Made by a program: the position numbers and the translations under genes. DNA of 64,000 nucleotides from Doryteuthis pealeii (lineage: Eukaryota > Mollusca > Cephalopoda > Myopsida > Loliginidae), in the NCBI GenBank assembly GCA_023376005.1, contig CM042145.1, positions 66,499,832 through 66,563,831 on the forward strand, read 5' to 3'. Positions 1-11,884 of this stretch are shown here, piece after piece; positions within the stretch are counted from its first letter, which is position 1; every line of letters starts with the position of its first letter. Below the pieces are notes generated by a model. It was not told where the DNA came from and did no database searches. It saw only the letters and a program-made list of their open reading frames with translations.

Positions 1-1050
1 TCAGGGATCCTACCGCGATCCACACAGATAGTGGTAGGATTGGGGTACTTACTACTCGCATAAATCCCCAAAGAGTTAGAAGGGGCGCTTACCTCGGTCG
101 GCATTCATGTAGGACAAGGAAAAGTCCGATATAAAACCCGCTGCCTAGCGGCTTTACCTCATCCCAAGGAAAGGCTAGGGGAGTAAACCGAAAACAAATA
201 CGGAGCAGGAATCCCTAAGGTAGTGTGATGCTGAAATCCAGTGTCACCAGCAACTCCTATTACTCTAGCACTGCCAAACTGCATTGGCTTCTTACCCTTC
301 CTTTGGATCACAGCGACAGTGTGGAAAGGGGGATTTGCTGTTTGGGCAACAGCTCATCCTCCATACAACACACCCAGGCTACGTAGTTCCACTAAAGAAA
401 AAAATGGACACTACTCCATCGTCTCTCCTAGACGCAAGGATGCAACAATTTAGTCTACACCTACTCATTTTGATATGTACTACCCATGGGAAAAACAAGG
501 ATTTAAGACACTTAATGGATGTTCACTTTACATTTTTATTTAACAGTAAATGAATTAATAACATATAAAGTGAAAATAGACCACATCGCAAGTGCATTGA
601 ATTTGAATTCGATTTCGTAGATAAGATATTGTTACCGAGGCATACAAACAGCTGTACTAATTCCAGAGGCTTGCCATTTAATGTGGAGATGTCTCTATCT
701 TATGTAAAGCACATGAACCCTGTTTTTATCTGAGTTCACATAGACTATAAAAGAAATATATAGATTATAATAGAAATGTGCTAGTGTATCTTCTTGAACT
801 CCAATAAATGCAAAAATCTGTTTTCCCCATCCTGTTAGGGAATAATTGCTTTCGTGTATTTGTAGAGCATCATTATAGCAGTAATTGTTTCTTCATGGAG
901 ATCATGTGCTAGAAGTATTTACTCGATCTTTCTCTGCGTATGGAGTTAAATGTTTTTTTGTTTATAGATTTCTCAAAATTATTACATGGAGATTTTCTGC
1001 ATCTACTCCTAATTCGATGAATAGTCAGGATTGAGAATGTGCGGCTTGAT
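1..1050. other. No recognisable gene; unidentified moderately GC-rich start, then AT-rich DNA
   Basis: The first 240 bases are richer in GC than what follows and look like decayed repeat sequence, but I could not match them to a family. Two overlapping short open frames (241-453, 284-553) have no recognisable domain. From about 540 onward the DNA is AT-rich with frequent stops in all frames and I see nothing further. Confidence 0.4.
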
Positions 1051-1057
1051 TTTTTGA

Positions 1058-1061
1058 TATA

Positions 1062-1143
<82 letters not shown>

Positions 1144-1300
1144 TTGGCCAGCATTCTTTCATTTGTACATGGTAGAATTAAACAAAGACCATCTCCTGTT
1201 TAACAATTTTATTTTTGATCTTTTCAAGTTTTCTGGCAACTTTTTAATATTTGGGTGGAATTCGTGGATAACTCCACCATGTTAGGTCCTCTGATTGTGG
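1058..1300 (+). repeat. (AT)n(GT)n tract followed by Penelope-like element fragment
   Basis: A dinucleotide tract (about 1058-1140) runs directly into a block (1141-1300) that recurs at 39181-39370 as a palindrome and, in opposite orientation, at 54600-54700. Shared landmarks are TAGAATTAAACAAA, CTCCTGTTTAA and TTTTCTGGC, followed by a short frame reading WVEFVDNST. In the 54-kb copy this block leads into a Penelope-like GIY-YIG coding remnant, so the block here is read as the same element. Homology to the 54-kb copy fades after about 1290. Confidence 0.5.
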
Positions 1301-1369
1301 ATATCATTGGCTGTGGTATGAAGGTTGCGAATGTTCTCTTTGGCCGTTTCAATTTGCCTTTTCACAAGG

Positions 1370-1406
<37 letters not shown>

Positions 1407-2200
1407 ATATATATATATATGTATATATATACTGGAATTTTTTGAATTCATATCACAGGACTATAAATAAAAAAAAAATGTTTAAATATGTTTTTTAAAT
1501 GCCTTTAAAGTAATAAAGAATTTCATTCGCATCTGATAAATCGGGAGAAGTTTAGACACTTCGTCTAAGCTCTCTAAAATAGACTGTAATGCAAAATCTC
1601 CAAGTCTTTTTTATTTCTTTACTTATAAATTTGCTTCTGTGACTCTAACATTAAGAGCACACATTGCGCTTTCAACTGCGACAGGTTAAAAAAAAAACAC
1701 TCTTGTGTCGTAAGGAAGATTTCTTCTCTGGACTTTTGGATTATACATACATATATATATTATATATATATATGTGTGTGTGTGCAAGAGCGCGCACGCG
1801 TGTGTATTAATAGATTTTTTATCTTTTGATAAACTGGTAGACAGCAACAGCAAAGGATAAGGCAGAAAATATATATAGACAACGAAAGCTGATGTATAAA
1901 AAGATTGTAGGATAATTAGATGCACAGATCGATAACACAATGATAGACAAACAACATCATACTTATAAAGAAATGGATGGGTGTTAAAAGCAGACTTATG
2001 AATTGATTCAAAGATGAGATTTTAACTCACCGAATAGACGCCTCTAAAGACAGCTAGATGAAAAAAAACAAAACAAATATAGACACGCATACATTCGGAG
2101 TCAAGTCAATCATGTTTATGTGGTCAAGTCAAAGCAAGAACAATGAGTCATTTATTGAGCATTGAATTGGAAACGAGTTTAAAATACCCCAACTGTATCT
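1300..2200. other. AT-rich intergenic DNA with short (AT)n tracts
   Basis: Short AT/GT tracts occur near 1375-1430 and 1745-1785. Nothing gene-like is seen. The open frame at 1686-1940 on the minus strand only translates low-complexity sequence. Confidence 0.5.
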
Positions 2201-2445
2201 ATCTGCTAAGGGTTAAGACCATCCCAGAAAAAACCAAACATTATAAAAATAAAGCGGAGAGTCTTGTGTAAAGTATTAAACTGCATTCGGTAGTGAGGTT
2301 TCACGTTGAATCCAGGGGTAATGTTGAGTTATCTCTGTGGCTATTACTCACAGTTCTACTCTAACCCAGAGTGGAAATTCCTGTTAAGGCCCCATTTATG
2401 GATCAAATACAACCACTTGAAAATTATTTGTATTGGATGGAAATA
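2200..2445 (+). repeat. Dispersed LINE/SINE 3'-tail family, copy 1
   Basis: Contains the block ATTACTCACAGTTCTACTC...CCCAGAGTGG...CCTGTTAAGGCCCCAT. The same block recurs at 25140-25205, 63500-63560 and 63940-64000 on the plus strand, and at 20815-20870 and 38265-38310 on the minus strand. Related 3' tails follow RNase H LINE remnants at 12.3 and 44.2 kb. This copy lacks the terminal GGCATAA...ATGCCGT part. Confidence 0.55.
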
Positions 2446-2639
2446 GTTGAAACCATATCAATGTGAATAAATTATTCTTATCAGATTGAGATACTTGATT
2501 AAATAAAACCGTGCGTAAACAGATGGTTGAATATCCCATAAAAAGTTGACATACCATTAAAGCTATAAAGCAAATCAAATTTTTTATATGCAATATACCG
2601 CTATTTTTTTTTTTTTTGAGAAAGAGTATTGTAAGGCTA

Positions 2640-3630
2640 CTGGGGTTATAAGGTAATAGTTATATGTCTAGGATTTTGTGATCATAGCTACTTTGATGAT
2701 TAAATTAAAAAGTTAGAGGGTCACTATTAGTTAGATAGCTAAGTGATTTCTTCATTGTTTTGAATTCAGAGGTTTCCGTCTCATGGGCTGGATGTTTGAG
2801 AGCCATGTCCGATGTACTATTTTACTAAGATCGGAGATTTAAATACATGCAAGCCAATTTTCTTAGCCTTATAAGCGTCTCCATTATCTGAGTAGTTCAA
2901 TTATTTTCCATTCGTGTTAGTAGCCGATGTGTCGCAAGTGGGAGAAAATAAGACGTGAAAACAATTTGGTCGATTGTTGATACATTATTTATAGCCTTTA
3001 GTTCTGTACGAGCTTTATCAGTAAATGATTAAAAAAAAATAGTAAAACTATTAAGAGAGGCTGTCAAAGCAACGCAATTAGGAACGGCAATCATTATAAA
3101 GATTTATAACTAGGAATCGAAAAAATTAATCACGTGACTGTTATTTAACCTATAGACTAAAGGATTTGATAAATATTATTTTGTGGTGTTTGAGGTGAAA
3201 TTTGTTAGCAAGATATTATACTTAAATAGTTCACTCAAATTGAATGAATGTTGTCGATATATTTCTTTGATTTTGACTGTGTTATCTATTTTAAATTAGG
3301 TTTTGTTTTGTTGTAACCGTTTCACGGTCACATATTTTACTGGTTAGTCAAAAGTTTGTATAGCGTGAAATGTGTTCAAGTGGTTAGATCTTTTTTACGC
3401 AGGACGTTTACTCGAAAACATAAAAGGTGCACATGATATTCATATGTCAGAGAAAAAATTAAAGATGATTAAAAACGTTTTTGGGTATGACTTCAATTAA
3501 GCACATATCCTCCAAAAATTGTCGGCTTAAAGCCATATAAAAAATAAACACATTTGTTTGCTTACTTAACCTCATAATGTCGTGTAAGAAGTCAATAAAA
3601 AGTGGAATATAGATAAGTTTCAAAACATAC
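2640..3630. other. AT-rich DNA with nothing recognised
   Basis: No open frame above background, no tandem repeat and no family match could be seen in this stretch. Confidence 0.4.
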
Positions 3631-3650
3631 GAAGAATGTGGGAATGGCAA

Positions 3651-3775
3651 GCTAGTGTAACGGTTAGAGACTTCGCCTGTCAGCTTGACAGTCGAGGTTT
3701 CGAGTCACACACGGAGCAGTCTCCCATGTCTATAATCTTGCTGATGAGACCTAATAGGTCGAAATGTACCCCTTT
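3651..3775 (+). repeat. tRNA-derived SINE head with embedded hammerhead remnant
   Basis: GCTAGTGTAACGGTTAGAG is an A-box-like start. An anticodon-arm-like CGCCTGTCAGC resembles tRNA-Asp (GTC). GAGGTTTCGAGTC is a B-box-like sequence with one extra T. About 40 bases beyond the B box lies the hammerhead core CTGATGA-GACC-TAATA-GGTC-GAAA (3741-3764). The order tRNA head, short spacer, hammerhead is the same as at 46.01-46.19 kb, where the B-box-like sequence also reads GGTTTCGA. Confidence 0.65.
3741..3775 (+). ncRNA. Degenerate hammerhead ribozyme core
   Basis: CTGATGA (3741-3747), a 4-bp stem II GACC/GGTC with loop TAATA, then GAAA (3761-3764). Compared with the intact motif at 46146-46191, five bases (CAGTC) appear to be missing after GAAA. 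Stem III therefore cannot form, and the flanks do not pair as stem I. This is probably a dead copy of the same ribozyme. Confidence 0.6.
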
Positions 3776-3829
3776 TTTACCCTTTCTTTTGTTATTGGTG
3801 GTCTGTTTGATTATTTATGGGTGTGTGTG

Positions 3830-4060
3830 TAATTTCTTTGTCTATCAAAATCACCTGTTGTTCAGTTGTGTGTTTGTGTGTGTGTGTGGGTGTGCGTGCG
3901 TGTGACCGGGTGTTCTTAAGTCCCAACACCATGTGTGTAAGTGTGTGTGTGTGTGTGTGTGTGTTATTTGTATATGTGTGTGTTTGTTGGGTGTCTGTGT
4001 TCTGTTTGTGTGCGTGCCTTGTTCATATACATTTATATGTGTGTATGTGTGTATTAGATT
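3830..4060 (+). repeat. (GT)n-rich simple sequence
   Basis: Interrupted TGTG repeats, densest at 3860-3905 and 3940-3990. The overlapping open frames here are Cys/Val-rich translations of this low-complexity DNA and are not considered genes. Confidence 0.85.
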
Positions 4061-4547
4061 CAGAAGGTTAGAATGAAAATTTTTTTTATCAAAAATTGTA
4101 ATTATAGATTCTGCTAGATTTTATTTTATTTAATTTTATTCATTCAACACCCAGGCAAGGAATGAGTAAGAAAAGAGTCAACTGGTGAAGACCTTTTTAT
4201 TTGTAGAAATACGGGAGTTGTCACTTGTCCTCCTGTTTCGCAACTGGTTTTCAACGTGAAACTACAATAAGAATACAAAGGACTATGTAGTTTCTCTAAT
4301 ATACAACTAATAAATCGAAAAAAGGTGGAAAAGTTTGCACACTGACACTAAACTTCTTGTCCTCTCTCGCTCTGCCTGCTAAAGAATTGAAACTAGCGCA
4401 CACGCACATGTGTTTAATAATAAATTTGCTCTACTCACGTATTGAGCACTTTATATTTGATATATCGCTGTCTTATCATTGTGAAACTTGCACCAACTAA
4501 CTATTGTGACAAATTTCACCGGTAAGTCACCTTTTTCATATAAAATC

Positions 4548-4580
<33 letters not shown>

Positions 4581-4678
4581 ATATAAGGTTAAATTATTAT
4601 TATTATTGTTGGAGAATTGATTATAGAGGGCTCAATTACTTATGTAAGAGCTTTATTTATTTATTTATTTATAATAAA

Positions 4679-4729
<51 letters not shown>

Positions 4730-5125
4730 TATATTATATATAATTAATTTAAATGATTTAAGGAATATTTCATGAATAGAATATTCTGTTATTAAAAAAA
4801 TATATCTTATCTATTAGTTTATTTACTTCTAAGTAAATATCCTTTAGGTATGCTAATTTCTTAATGTTTGCCAGGTAACCACGACAAAAATAGAATAGAA
4901 TTAGCATACTAATCTTTATTTATATGAAAAAATATTTCTGGTGTAGTTTTATCTGCTCTGTATTGACTCTTTTGAATTGTTTTACTTTTTGAGAAAAGAT
5001 AAATATGAAAGGCAAAGTGAGTGAAGCATCGTAAACCCTATGTCTACTGGTAAATATTGCTACTTTGAATAATATAGACAAGGGCAAAGAAAAATACACC
5101 TACCTCAATTAATGCGTACACATAC
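4060..5125. repeat. AT-rich DNA with (AT)n tracts
   Basis: AT dinucleotide tracts lie at about 4548-4585 and 4680-4742, with short ATT and ATTT runs between. No gene is seen. Confidence 0.6.
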
Positions 5126-5155
5126 ACAGATATATATATATATATATATATATAT

Positions 5156-5268
5156 ATCTAATGAGTCATACAAACCTACTAAAAGTTTCGCTTAATGCTC
5201 TTCAGTCAAATCTTAGCACTGAAGAGCATTAACCGGAACCTTTTGTAGGTTCGTCTGACTCATTAGAT
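5156..5268. repeat. Palindrome (51-nt arms, 11-nt loop) beside an (AT)n tract, hammerhead-like arms
   Basis: Left arm 5156-5206 and right arm 5218-5268 are inverted copies beginning ATCTAATGAGTCA and differing at a few sites. An (AT)n run (5131-5157) abuts the left arm. Read from the loop outward, the left arm (minus strand) gives CTGAAGA-GC-ATTAA-GC-GAAA, a hammerhead-like core with only a 2-bp stem II. The right arm has mutated to CTGAAGA...CCGGAA. Confidence 0.75.
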
Positions 5269-5559
5269 TTATCTTTATTATTTGCTCTACTTAGGTAATG
5301 AGCACTTTTTATTTATTAGCTTTAGTCTCCTGGCGGGTTTGTATGAATATATATATCTTATATATATATATATGCATATAAATTGTTTTTTCTTTTGGCC
5401 AAAATATTGTACTAATATATTATTTTTTTGTTGGTGCGATTATCTTGGTCTTTACTTTTTTACATTTTTTTTTCTTCCCGGTTGATATTTGGTAGTATAT
5501 TTTTACAATCAAACTATTTGCTGATTTTTTTCTCACCGCAAGGATTTACCAACCAGTTT

Positions 5560-5561
5560 GG

Positions 5562-5609
<48 letters not shown>

Positions 5610-5612
5610 TGA
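5560..5612 (+). repeat. (AT)n(GA)n microsatellite
   Basis: Short AT run followed by GAGA repeats with one GC interruption. Confidence 0.9.
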
Positions 5613-5639
5613 ATGTAGGAAATTATATTATAACTGAGA

Positions 5640-5888
5640 TGCATACAGGTGTTTACTTCAATTTCTTTTTTGCGTGTATGCATCTATTTACTTATACTTT
5701 CTTTTGTGGTACAAACATCTGCTGGATAATTCTTTTTTTTATTTTCATTCTTATTATCAGGAAATAAAACCGTTAGTTTTCCCATTTCTCATTAATTGAT
5801 ATAATGTAAAAAGAAAACAAAGAATATTCGCATGCAAGAATGAAATTATATACACATAGATATTTATCTAAACAAACACACACACTCA

Positions 5889-5932
<44 letters not shown>

Positions 5933-6640
5933 ATGTATATATATATGCGTGTGTATAATCGCTAGTTTCATATTATTGCTAGGATGACCGGTCTTTTGGC
6001 TGGATAAATACCTTGTCTATTAGGCTGCAGGTGGGTTTCTTTAGTCATACCTTTCCTTTCCCGTTCAGACCCAACCAAACTGAAATGTTATAATCCATTA
6101 AACTAACTATCTTTTCTTCTTTTTATTTGCCTTTCCTAAATAGAGGACACTGTACGCGTGTTGACATGACTTTTCTGCTTCCTATCGTTTTGGCTGACGG
6201 TCTTATTTTGCAAGGAGACGAAAATAATTCGTGCTAAACGCAGATTGAGCTTTAAGATACCGGGATATATTGTACATTTGTTTTTATTTCATTTTACTAC
6301 GGTGAGTCAAAGCTTTTGCAATTTTTGCATACAAGCTGGTTTGCGGCGCCTATATCCCGTGACTGAATCAGCTCAAAGTTCGGCAGGTATCAGTCATCAT
6401 TGATATTATCGTGGTTGTTGGTGCACTTGCACGTTGTGCATTGCTTCACACCGTGTATGATTAGAACACCACACAGATAAACGTGCAATATAGTCTAATT
6501 CAGTAAATTATGCTTTTTGAGTTCCAACTAGGTCATAACACTGCGGAAGCAAAAAAAAAAAACAAAACAAAAAAAAACTTGAAAGGTAAAAGCACAATTG
6601 ATCACAGTACAGTAGTCAGATAGTTCATGAAAATTCCACA
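5640..6640. other. Intergenic DNA with (AT)n at 5894-5946
   Basis: Apart from the AT tract and an A-rich run near 6550-6580, I see no gene, family match or tandem structure. Confidence 0.4.
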
Positions 6641-7280
6641 TCTTATTATAATGGAGATTGTGGGTTTGTCTGTCTGTAACCGAAACTATATTACTATACA
6701 AGTTACAATTCCCTTTGTTATTTACATCACATTCTCCATGATTTTATATTTATTTAAACCTCAATTATTAACAAAATTGTTTTACATCATTAAGACTGTT
6801 GACTATATCTACATGCTAATAACATGCAGTTGTATTTATATATACAACAAAATAACAGTTTACAGTGTGAATAGGAAGGCTAATTTGCATATTGATCTTA
6901 AAAATTTGATTTTAATAAATATGTGCTTAATATTCTTGATTTCTAATTGTTTGGTTTTATCTTATTGAATATGAGCAAAAATCTCGGGGATAAATCTTAA
7001 AAGAAATCCATTAACAAGAAGAAATAACTGTAATTTTATTCTTTACTTCCTATTTTAACCAAATAGTTAAATTAGGAAAATTTACCAAAGAAAGGCGGGA
7101 GTAATGGAAAATGATGGAAGAGTTAGTTTCAAAGTTGTTCTATTTTTCAATCATACCCCCTCTGTTCCAAATCTTTTTATCTGAATTTTTATTCAGTTTC
7201 ATTAGCCTTTCTAATTTAATATGATATCTTATTATATTAAAACTTAAATACTTGCACCCGAGAGTGCATATATTTGCTAG
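6641..7280 (+). mobile_element. Non-autonomous Helitron, copy 1
   Basis: Starts 5'-TCTTATTATAATGGAG and ends with a GC hairpin (TGCACCCGAGAGTGCA), then ATATATTTG and CTAG. It is flanked by A (6640) and T (7281), the A|T insertion site expected for Helitrons. The second copy at 33857-34477 (minus) has the same start, hairpin and CTAG end, and homology stops exactly at both termini. It is 640 bp, with no Rep/helicase. The open frame at 6627-6968 is hydrophobic low-complexity; the other copy keeps a similar one, which reflects shared DNA rather than a proven protein. Confidence 0.88.
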
Positions 7281-7479
7281 TCTAATTAATATGCTAAAAC
7301 GGAGAGGCGAAATAAGGAGAAGTGAGAAGTTCATAGTCTGGATATAGCTTATGCACATGCGTCACATTTATGAACTAAGATCGCACGGATCAGATGACAA
7401 AATTTGATGTTTATGCGCCACTATATGTATCTTAAGACCAGAAGACAACTTTCAGACTTTGTTGTTACATATTGCATGA

Positions 7480-8160
7480 CACATTGTTTGTTCCTGGAGT
7501 GTGCATACATTGGCTCTAATGAAATTGACATATCCAGCCTTAGAAAGCAGAATCCGACCACATGTTTGACATTTCCAACCCTCTGTGATCTAACAGGTGT
7601 ATCTCCATTCTTTCACTCTCAAAACTGGGACAGCCACCATCCACATGAATTATCCAGTCAGTTCTCTTCAATGCCAGCTTTTCCCAATTGTCAGGACCAA
7701 TTTTTATTTTTATAAGGTTGCTTTTGAATCAATCTTTATACCTCTTCCAAGGCTTATGCTGTAACATTTTACCATCATGCAGCTGACCGTAGAGAAGTTG
7801 CTTTAGCATTCTAACTTCACTCATACGTACAGGACCTACCCATCGCCTATGGGTATTTTTGATGAGAGTTTCGATGCTTGTGCATCCTGCTCTTGTAAGG
7901 ACTTCCGTGTTAGGTATGTTGGAGTTCCACTTGATGTTTTGAATGCGTCTTAAACATTTCTGATGAAATTGTTCAAAAATGTTCAAATATCTTCGAAGCA
8001 ATGTCTGTTTTCGAAGAGTACAATAGAACACCCAAAACGCAGGACCTATAAACCTTCAACTTTGTTTTATGGCCAATGCTGGTATTAGACCATAACCATT
8101 TTATGCCTTCCATAGGCCATAGCTGTCTTCTGGATGCGTAGGTGAATCTCAGCATCCAAA
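7480..8160 (-). mobile_element. RTE-type LINE remnant (reverse transcriptase C-terminus and zinc-knuckle tail)
   Basis: The minus strand carries pieces in shifted frames of a familiar RTE-like ORF2 C-terminus: a frame with KLKVYRSCVLGVLLYSS (about 8155-8000), then FHQKCLRRIQNIKW, EVLTRAGCTSIETL and KQLLYGQLHDGK (about 7965-7760). Downstream (7735-7480) are decayed words of the basic and Cys/His tail common in this group. The catalytic YADD region is missing, so the copy is 5'-truncated. Frame breaks show that it is dead. Confidence 0.75.
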
Positions 8161-8782
8161 GAGCTATCTCAAGTCAGTGTACTTCACAAATATATAAAGG
8201 TATCACCGACATTCAAACGAGTACCATGAATCCTTATAGTTAGCTTGATTAAGGTATTTGTAAAAAGTCATTACCGTCTCCTCATCAGCTTGAAGGATTG
8301 GGGAATATACAGAGATTAAGGTCGCATACCGTTCATACTGCAGTTAGATTCGCAGTTTCATTAAACGATAATTAATACTTGAAGGAAAGTTTAAAAAATT
8401 GCCAGTCTTGTATTGTCATGGTATTATAGGGGACAACGCTTGTACAACACGAATACCACTCTTTAAATTTTCATGATTATTATCCAGTGACAAACAAGCA
8501 AGATAACCGGTAATCATGTCAATCTCAGGTATTAAATCAGAGTTGTCCTTCTCCTAGTTGGATAACCTAACAAGGAATAAGGGGTCCAAAACCCCCAGAA
8601 ATAATGTTATAGATGACCGTTGAGCCAATAGCTTCCTCCGTTCATTATACAGTCTTATTGTTCGTCTAGACACCCTCCTCACCAGATATAATCTGTGAGG
8701 TTACCATTTAGTCACCGATGATTCGACTACGAAACAGGTCATACTAGATTACATTGTACCATTAGAGCATTAAGCAACCCGA

Positions 8783-8784
<2 letters not shown>

Positions 8785-8851
<67 letters not shown>
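8785..8851. repeat. (AT)n microsatellite
   Basis: Pure TA repeat of roughly 67 bases. Confidence 0.95.
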
Positions 8852-8854
<3 letters not shown>

Positions 8855-9000
8855 ATAGCTTCTATTTAAGTTCCTTAAATTTTCTAGTAATATCATGGAG
8901 GATAATAGAACATTATTACTATCTATTCAAAGAATAATTCTCATACTTAGACAATAATCATTTTGATAACAATAATAATCTCATTCTAGAAATAGTGTAA

Positions 9001-9002
<2 letters not shown>

Positions 9003-9057
<55 letters not shown>

Positions 9058-9059
9058 CT

Positions 9060-9100
<41 letters not shown>

Positions 9101-9105
9101 TTGTG
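9003..9105. repeat. (AT)n(GT)n compound microsatellite
   Basis: AT repeats with two small interruptions grade into (GT)n. Compound tracts of this shape recur at 1058, 17100, 39133, 42207, 46688 and 55615. Confidence 0.95.
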
Positions 9106-9146
9106 TATGCATGTATATATAGGAAATATCTTTTGACCTCTTGTAT

Positions 9147-9575
9147 TACACTGGGGAATACGATTTTCATTGAGTTGGATCTGACACTTGTTTTCGACCC
9201 AAGTTTTTCTATATCACTTCAACTTTTTGAGCTACAGAATGCCCTCGGTTTTTCTTCTTCTCAAAAACCATAAAAATACAGCATCTAACAAATGTGGGCT
9301 TATTTTATGGACTGTTTTAAAATTTACAAATTCTGGAAGATAATAAAACATTACACTGGGCAACATAATATTTGTTGAGTTAAATCTATTACTCGTTTTT
9401 TTTTACTAACATTTAGACTCTGAATCCTAAAATTACCCCAGTTTTTCTCTATTATATGAACATTTTGAATAACTGGATACCCTCACTTTGTCTAAAAACC
9501 ATTAAAATACTGCGTGTACCAAATATGTGCTTATTTTATAGAATGTTTAAAACATTTAAAATGGAAAATGATAAA
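9147..9575 (+). repeat. Diverged tandem duplication of about 205-220 bp
   Basis: Two consecutive units begin TTACACTGGG at 9147 and 9351. They share in order GAGTT(G/A)(G/A)ATCT, AGTTTTTCT, a GATACCCTC/GAATGCCCTC word, AAAAACCAT(A/T)AAAATAC and TGTG(G/C)GCTTATTTTAT. The units are clearly related but diverged. No coding capacity is seen. Confidence 0.7.
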
Positions 9576-10060
9576 AAATGCTTTTCTGTAATGTTCAACG
9601 TTTTCATACAAAAGATATTCTTACTGAGTCAAATTGTGTGCAAGTAGTGTTCAATTTGATGCTCCAACAATAATCAGTCATCATATCTACATCACTTATA
9701 CCTTGATACCATTCTTCCATGAATTTCAAATCACTTTTTAATACTTACAGTAAAATAACATTTAAAAAAAAAGTTCTAATGTTGTTTTCTTTCTTTAAAA
9801 TTACTAAATATAAAAGAGGTTCATTTTGTATCAATTTCCCTCTTTTAAGATGAGTTTAGATCGGACCCATATCAAAACCTGTCTGAATTCAAAAATTGCT
9901 TTTCAGCAAGGGAAGCGACAAGAAATATTTATTTCTATCAATGGAAATGTAACTTTATTTGTCCAGACAAACCAACGATGCTTTTGATCAGTTTTCATCA
10001 GGGTATTTTTCTATCAGAAATTCTCTTCGATCTGAAAAACTATGTTCTGTCAATACTAAG

Positions 10061-10288
10061 TGTTGTGGGGTTTTAAGGGGTCAAATAAGAATCAAAACGA
10101 CGGCTAACAAATGTAGGAAAATGTATTAACAAAAGAGTAGACAATACAGTAAAGAGAAGTGGGAAATACGTCCGACAATAGAGTTATGAGCTGACTCGAA
10201 TTGGCTTATTCTCAAGCCATAATTGTCCTGTTACTTATAGTAACCGTCGGCGCATTCCATTAGTCCATAGGGTATATCACCTATAACA
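10061..10288 (-). mobile_element. Solo LTR (228 bp) with perfect CTAAG target duplication
   Basis: Plus-strand ends are TGTTGTGGGG and TATAACA, flanked by CTAAG at 10056-10060 and 10289-10293. A homologous solo LTR with its own duplication is at 40138-40330. Shared words are GGGTTTTAAGGG, CGTCCGAC, ATTACTTATAGTA-like and CCGTCGGCGCATTCCAT. On the minus strand ACTATAAGTA could be a TATA box, so that orientation is favoured. It lies just upstream of the mariner-like remnant. Confidence 0.88.
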
Positions 10289-10399
10289 CTAAGCTTTTGT
10301 AAAGTGTATTTTAGGAAGCCCCTAAGTAAACTGCATGAAAATGAACGAAACTTTGATCAAACTTCCATCATGAAACACTTTAATGAATTTGGAAAATGT

Positions 10400-10650
10400 C
10401 TAAAAGATAATGGAGGTTTTGACTCATTCTTCTTACTATCTGCACCTGACTGCATTCCTTTCAGATAATTTCAACATGTTTTAGAGGCAAAGAAGTTTAT
10501 TAATCGCGAAGAGATTAAAACTGATATTGAACGTTTCTTTGCAGCGAAACCTAAAGTATTTTACGCCCGAGGGATTTGCAATTTTCCAAATAGACAGGAT
10601 TATTTTATCGATAAATTGGAACAGATGTTACACTCTGACACCAGAAATCC
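10400..10650 (+). pseudogene. Mariner-like transposase C-terminal remnant
   Basis: Broken plus-strand frames contain a (S)APDC word in place of the usual SPDL-type motif, then EAKKFINREEIKTDIERFFA and PKVFYARGI, followed by words resembling the LPxRW...YF ending of mariner transposases. The spacing and Phe-Tyr-Ala-Arg-Gly-Ile word fit the end of the Tc1/mariner catalytic domain. Stop codons and missing segments show a dead copy. Terminal inverted repeats were not found. Confidence 0.55.
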
Positions 10651-11139
10651 GAATAACCTTATACATTCATTTTAAATTACTTCCTTACAGTGGGATACCT
10701 CACGTTTGATAATCGATTTTCATTGTATACGCTATACTTCTGACCTTGAGCCAAACTATTTCAATATTAGTAAAATACTATATCTATGGTGGATGAGGTA
10801 TAATATAGTTATTCTAATCTGGAAAATACCCACATATGACCTAAAACTGTCCAGTATTCGTGCCTACACTAAAAACGGCACTACACAGAATTATTTTGTT
10901 TTTGTTTTGGCAGTCAATACTAGTTAAAAGAAAAAAACAAAAAAAAAAAAACAAACAATTCATATACATATGAAGGGGGGGGGGAGGGACAGAAATAAAA
11001 AAATCATCAACAACTATAGATGCTTGATTTTAAGTTCAAAATAGAAATCAATATACTGAAGATCATTTGTACAGGGTTTCTGAAATAGAGAAAAGGAAAG
11101 AGTATTCAGAAAAAAAGAAGCCTACTTTGTAATAAAAAC

Positions 11140-11680
11140 ATGAATACGAACCACACCCTCGTCCTTACCCCTCGTCCTTACCCGCAGCTATCCGTCGAAC
11201 TCAATGATAACACAGCGCCATACACCCCACTGACACATTACGCACCACGTCAAGAGCAGCGCTTTTCAAACAGTGTTTCCAGTACATCAACATATCTGAA
11301 GACCGCTGGCAGTAAATTCAGCAAGCACTGGATCCATTCGATAGAGGAATTTGAAGGGATTCCATGCTCCCCGAGTATTACAAAGTATTTCACAGCCACC
11401 TCGATCTCTCAAGGCTCACTTAGCTATATTAAAGAATCCCGCTCGCAGATGTGGCGGTATTAATTCCATTTAACTTTGAATTTGACCTTGACCTTATTGA
11501 AAATGAACGGTCAAGTCGATCAGTGTCACTTATCCTATGTAGCCATGGGCCAGGCAGTACCTATTCATCCTTGAATCAAATTCACCCAGCACCTGAATGT
11601 CAGCGCTGCATATTATCCAAATTTGAATTCTATTCTCAGCATTTTAAAAGTGGGAGAAAACAGCCCCTTTAATTGTGGCT
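11140..11680 (+). other. Unidentified open-frame region
   Basis: Two open frames (11140-11463, 11451-11672) are more GC-balanced than their surroundings and overlap in different frames. This suggests a frameshifted remnant of one coding sequence. I recognise no domain. It lies upstream of a LINE 3' end and could be part of an older element. Confidence 0.3.
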
Positions 11681-11884
11681 AATTCTTTAGTACTTAATCA
11701 ATTTAGGACGAATTTACAGACAAGAAGGAAGTATTCCGAGAATAGTTATTGATAAAACCGCCCAACAAACTTGGGTTTTAACGTCAATCACTGCGTGGGT
11801 TAAAACATCTTGCATGTTTTATTTAACACGTGTACTTATATGCATGTACTTCCGCTTGTATTGTTATGTAATTGCCCTTTATAG

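Noticed and set aside
241..553. Overlapping open frames near the window start
   Set aside because: No domain, no splice context and no codon pattern favouring one frame.
1255..1470. Open frame starting MEFVDNST
   Set aside because: Its first part is Penelope-like element DNA and the rest runs through an AT microsatellite (IYIYIYI); not a gene.
3636..4071. Cys/Val-rich open frames
   Set aside because: They are translations of (GT)n DNA; the first also begins in a SINE.
8281..8330. CTCATCAG on the plus strand as a minus-strand hammerhead core
   Set aside because: CTGATGA is present in reverse, but no GAAA follows at the right distance and no stem II forms.
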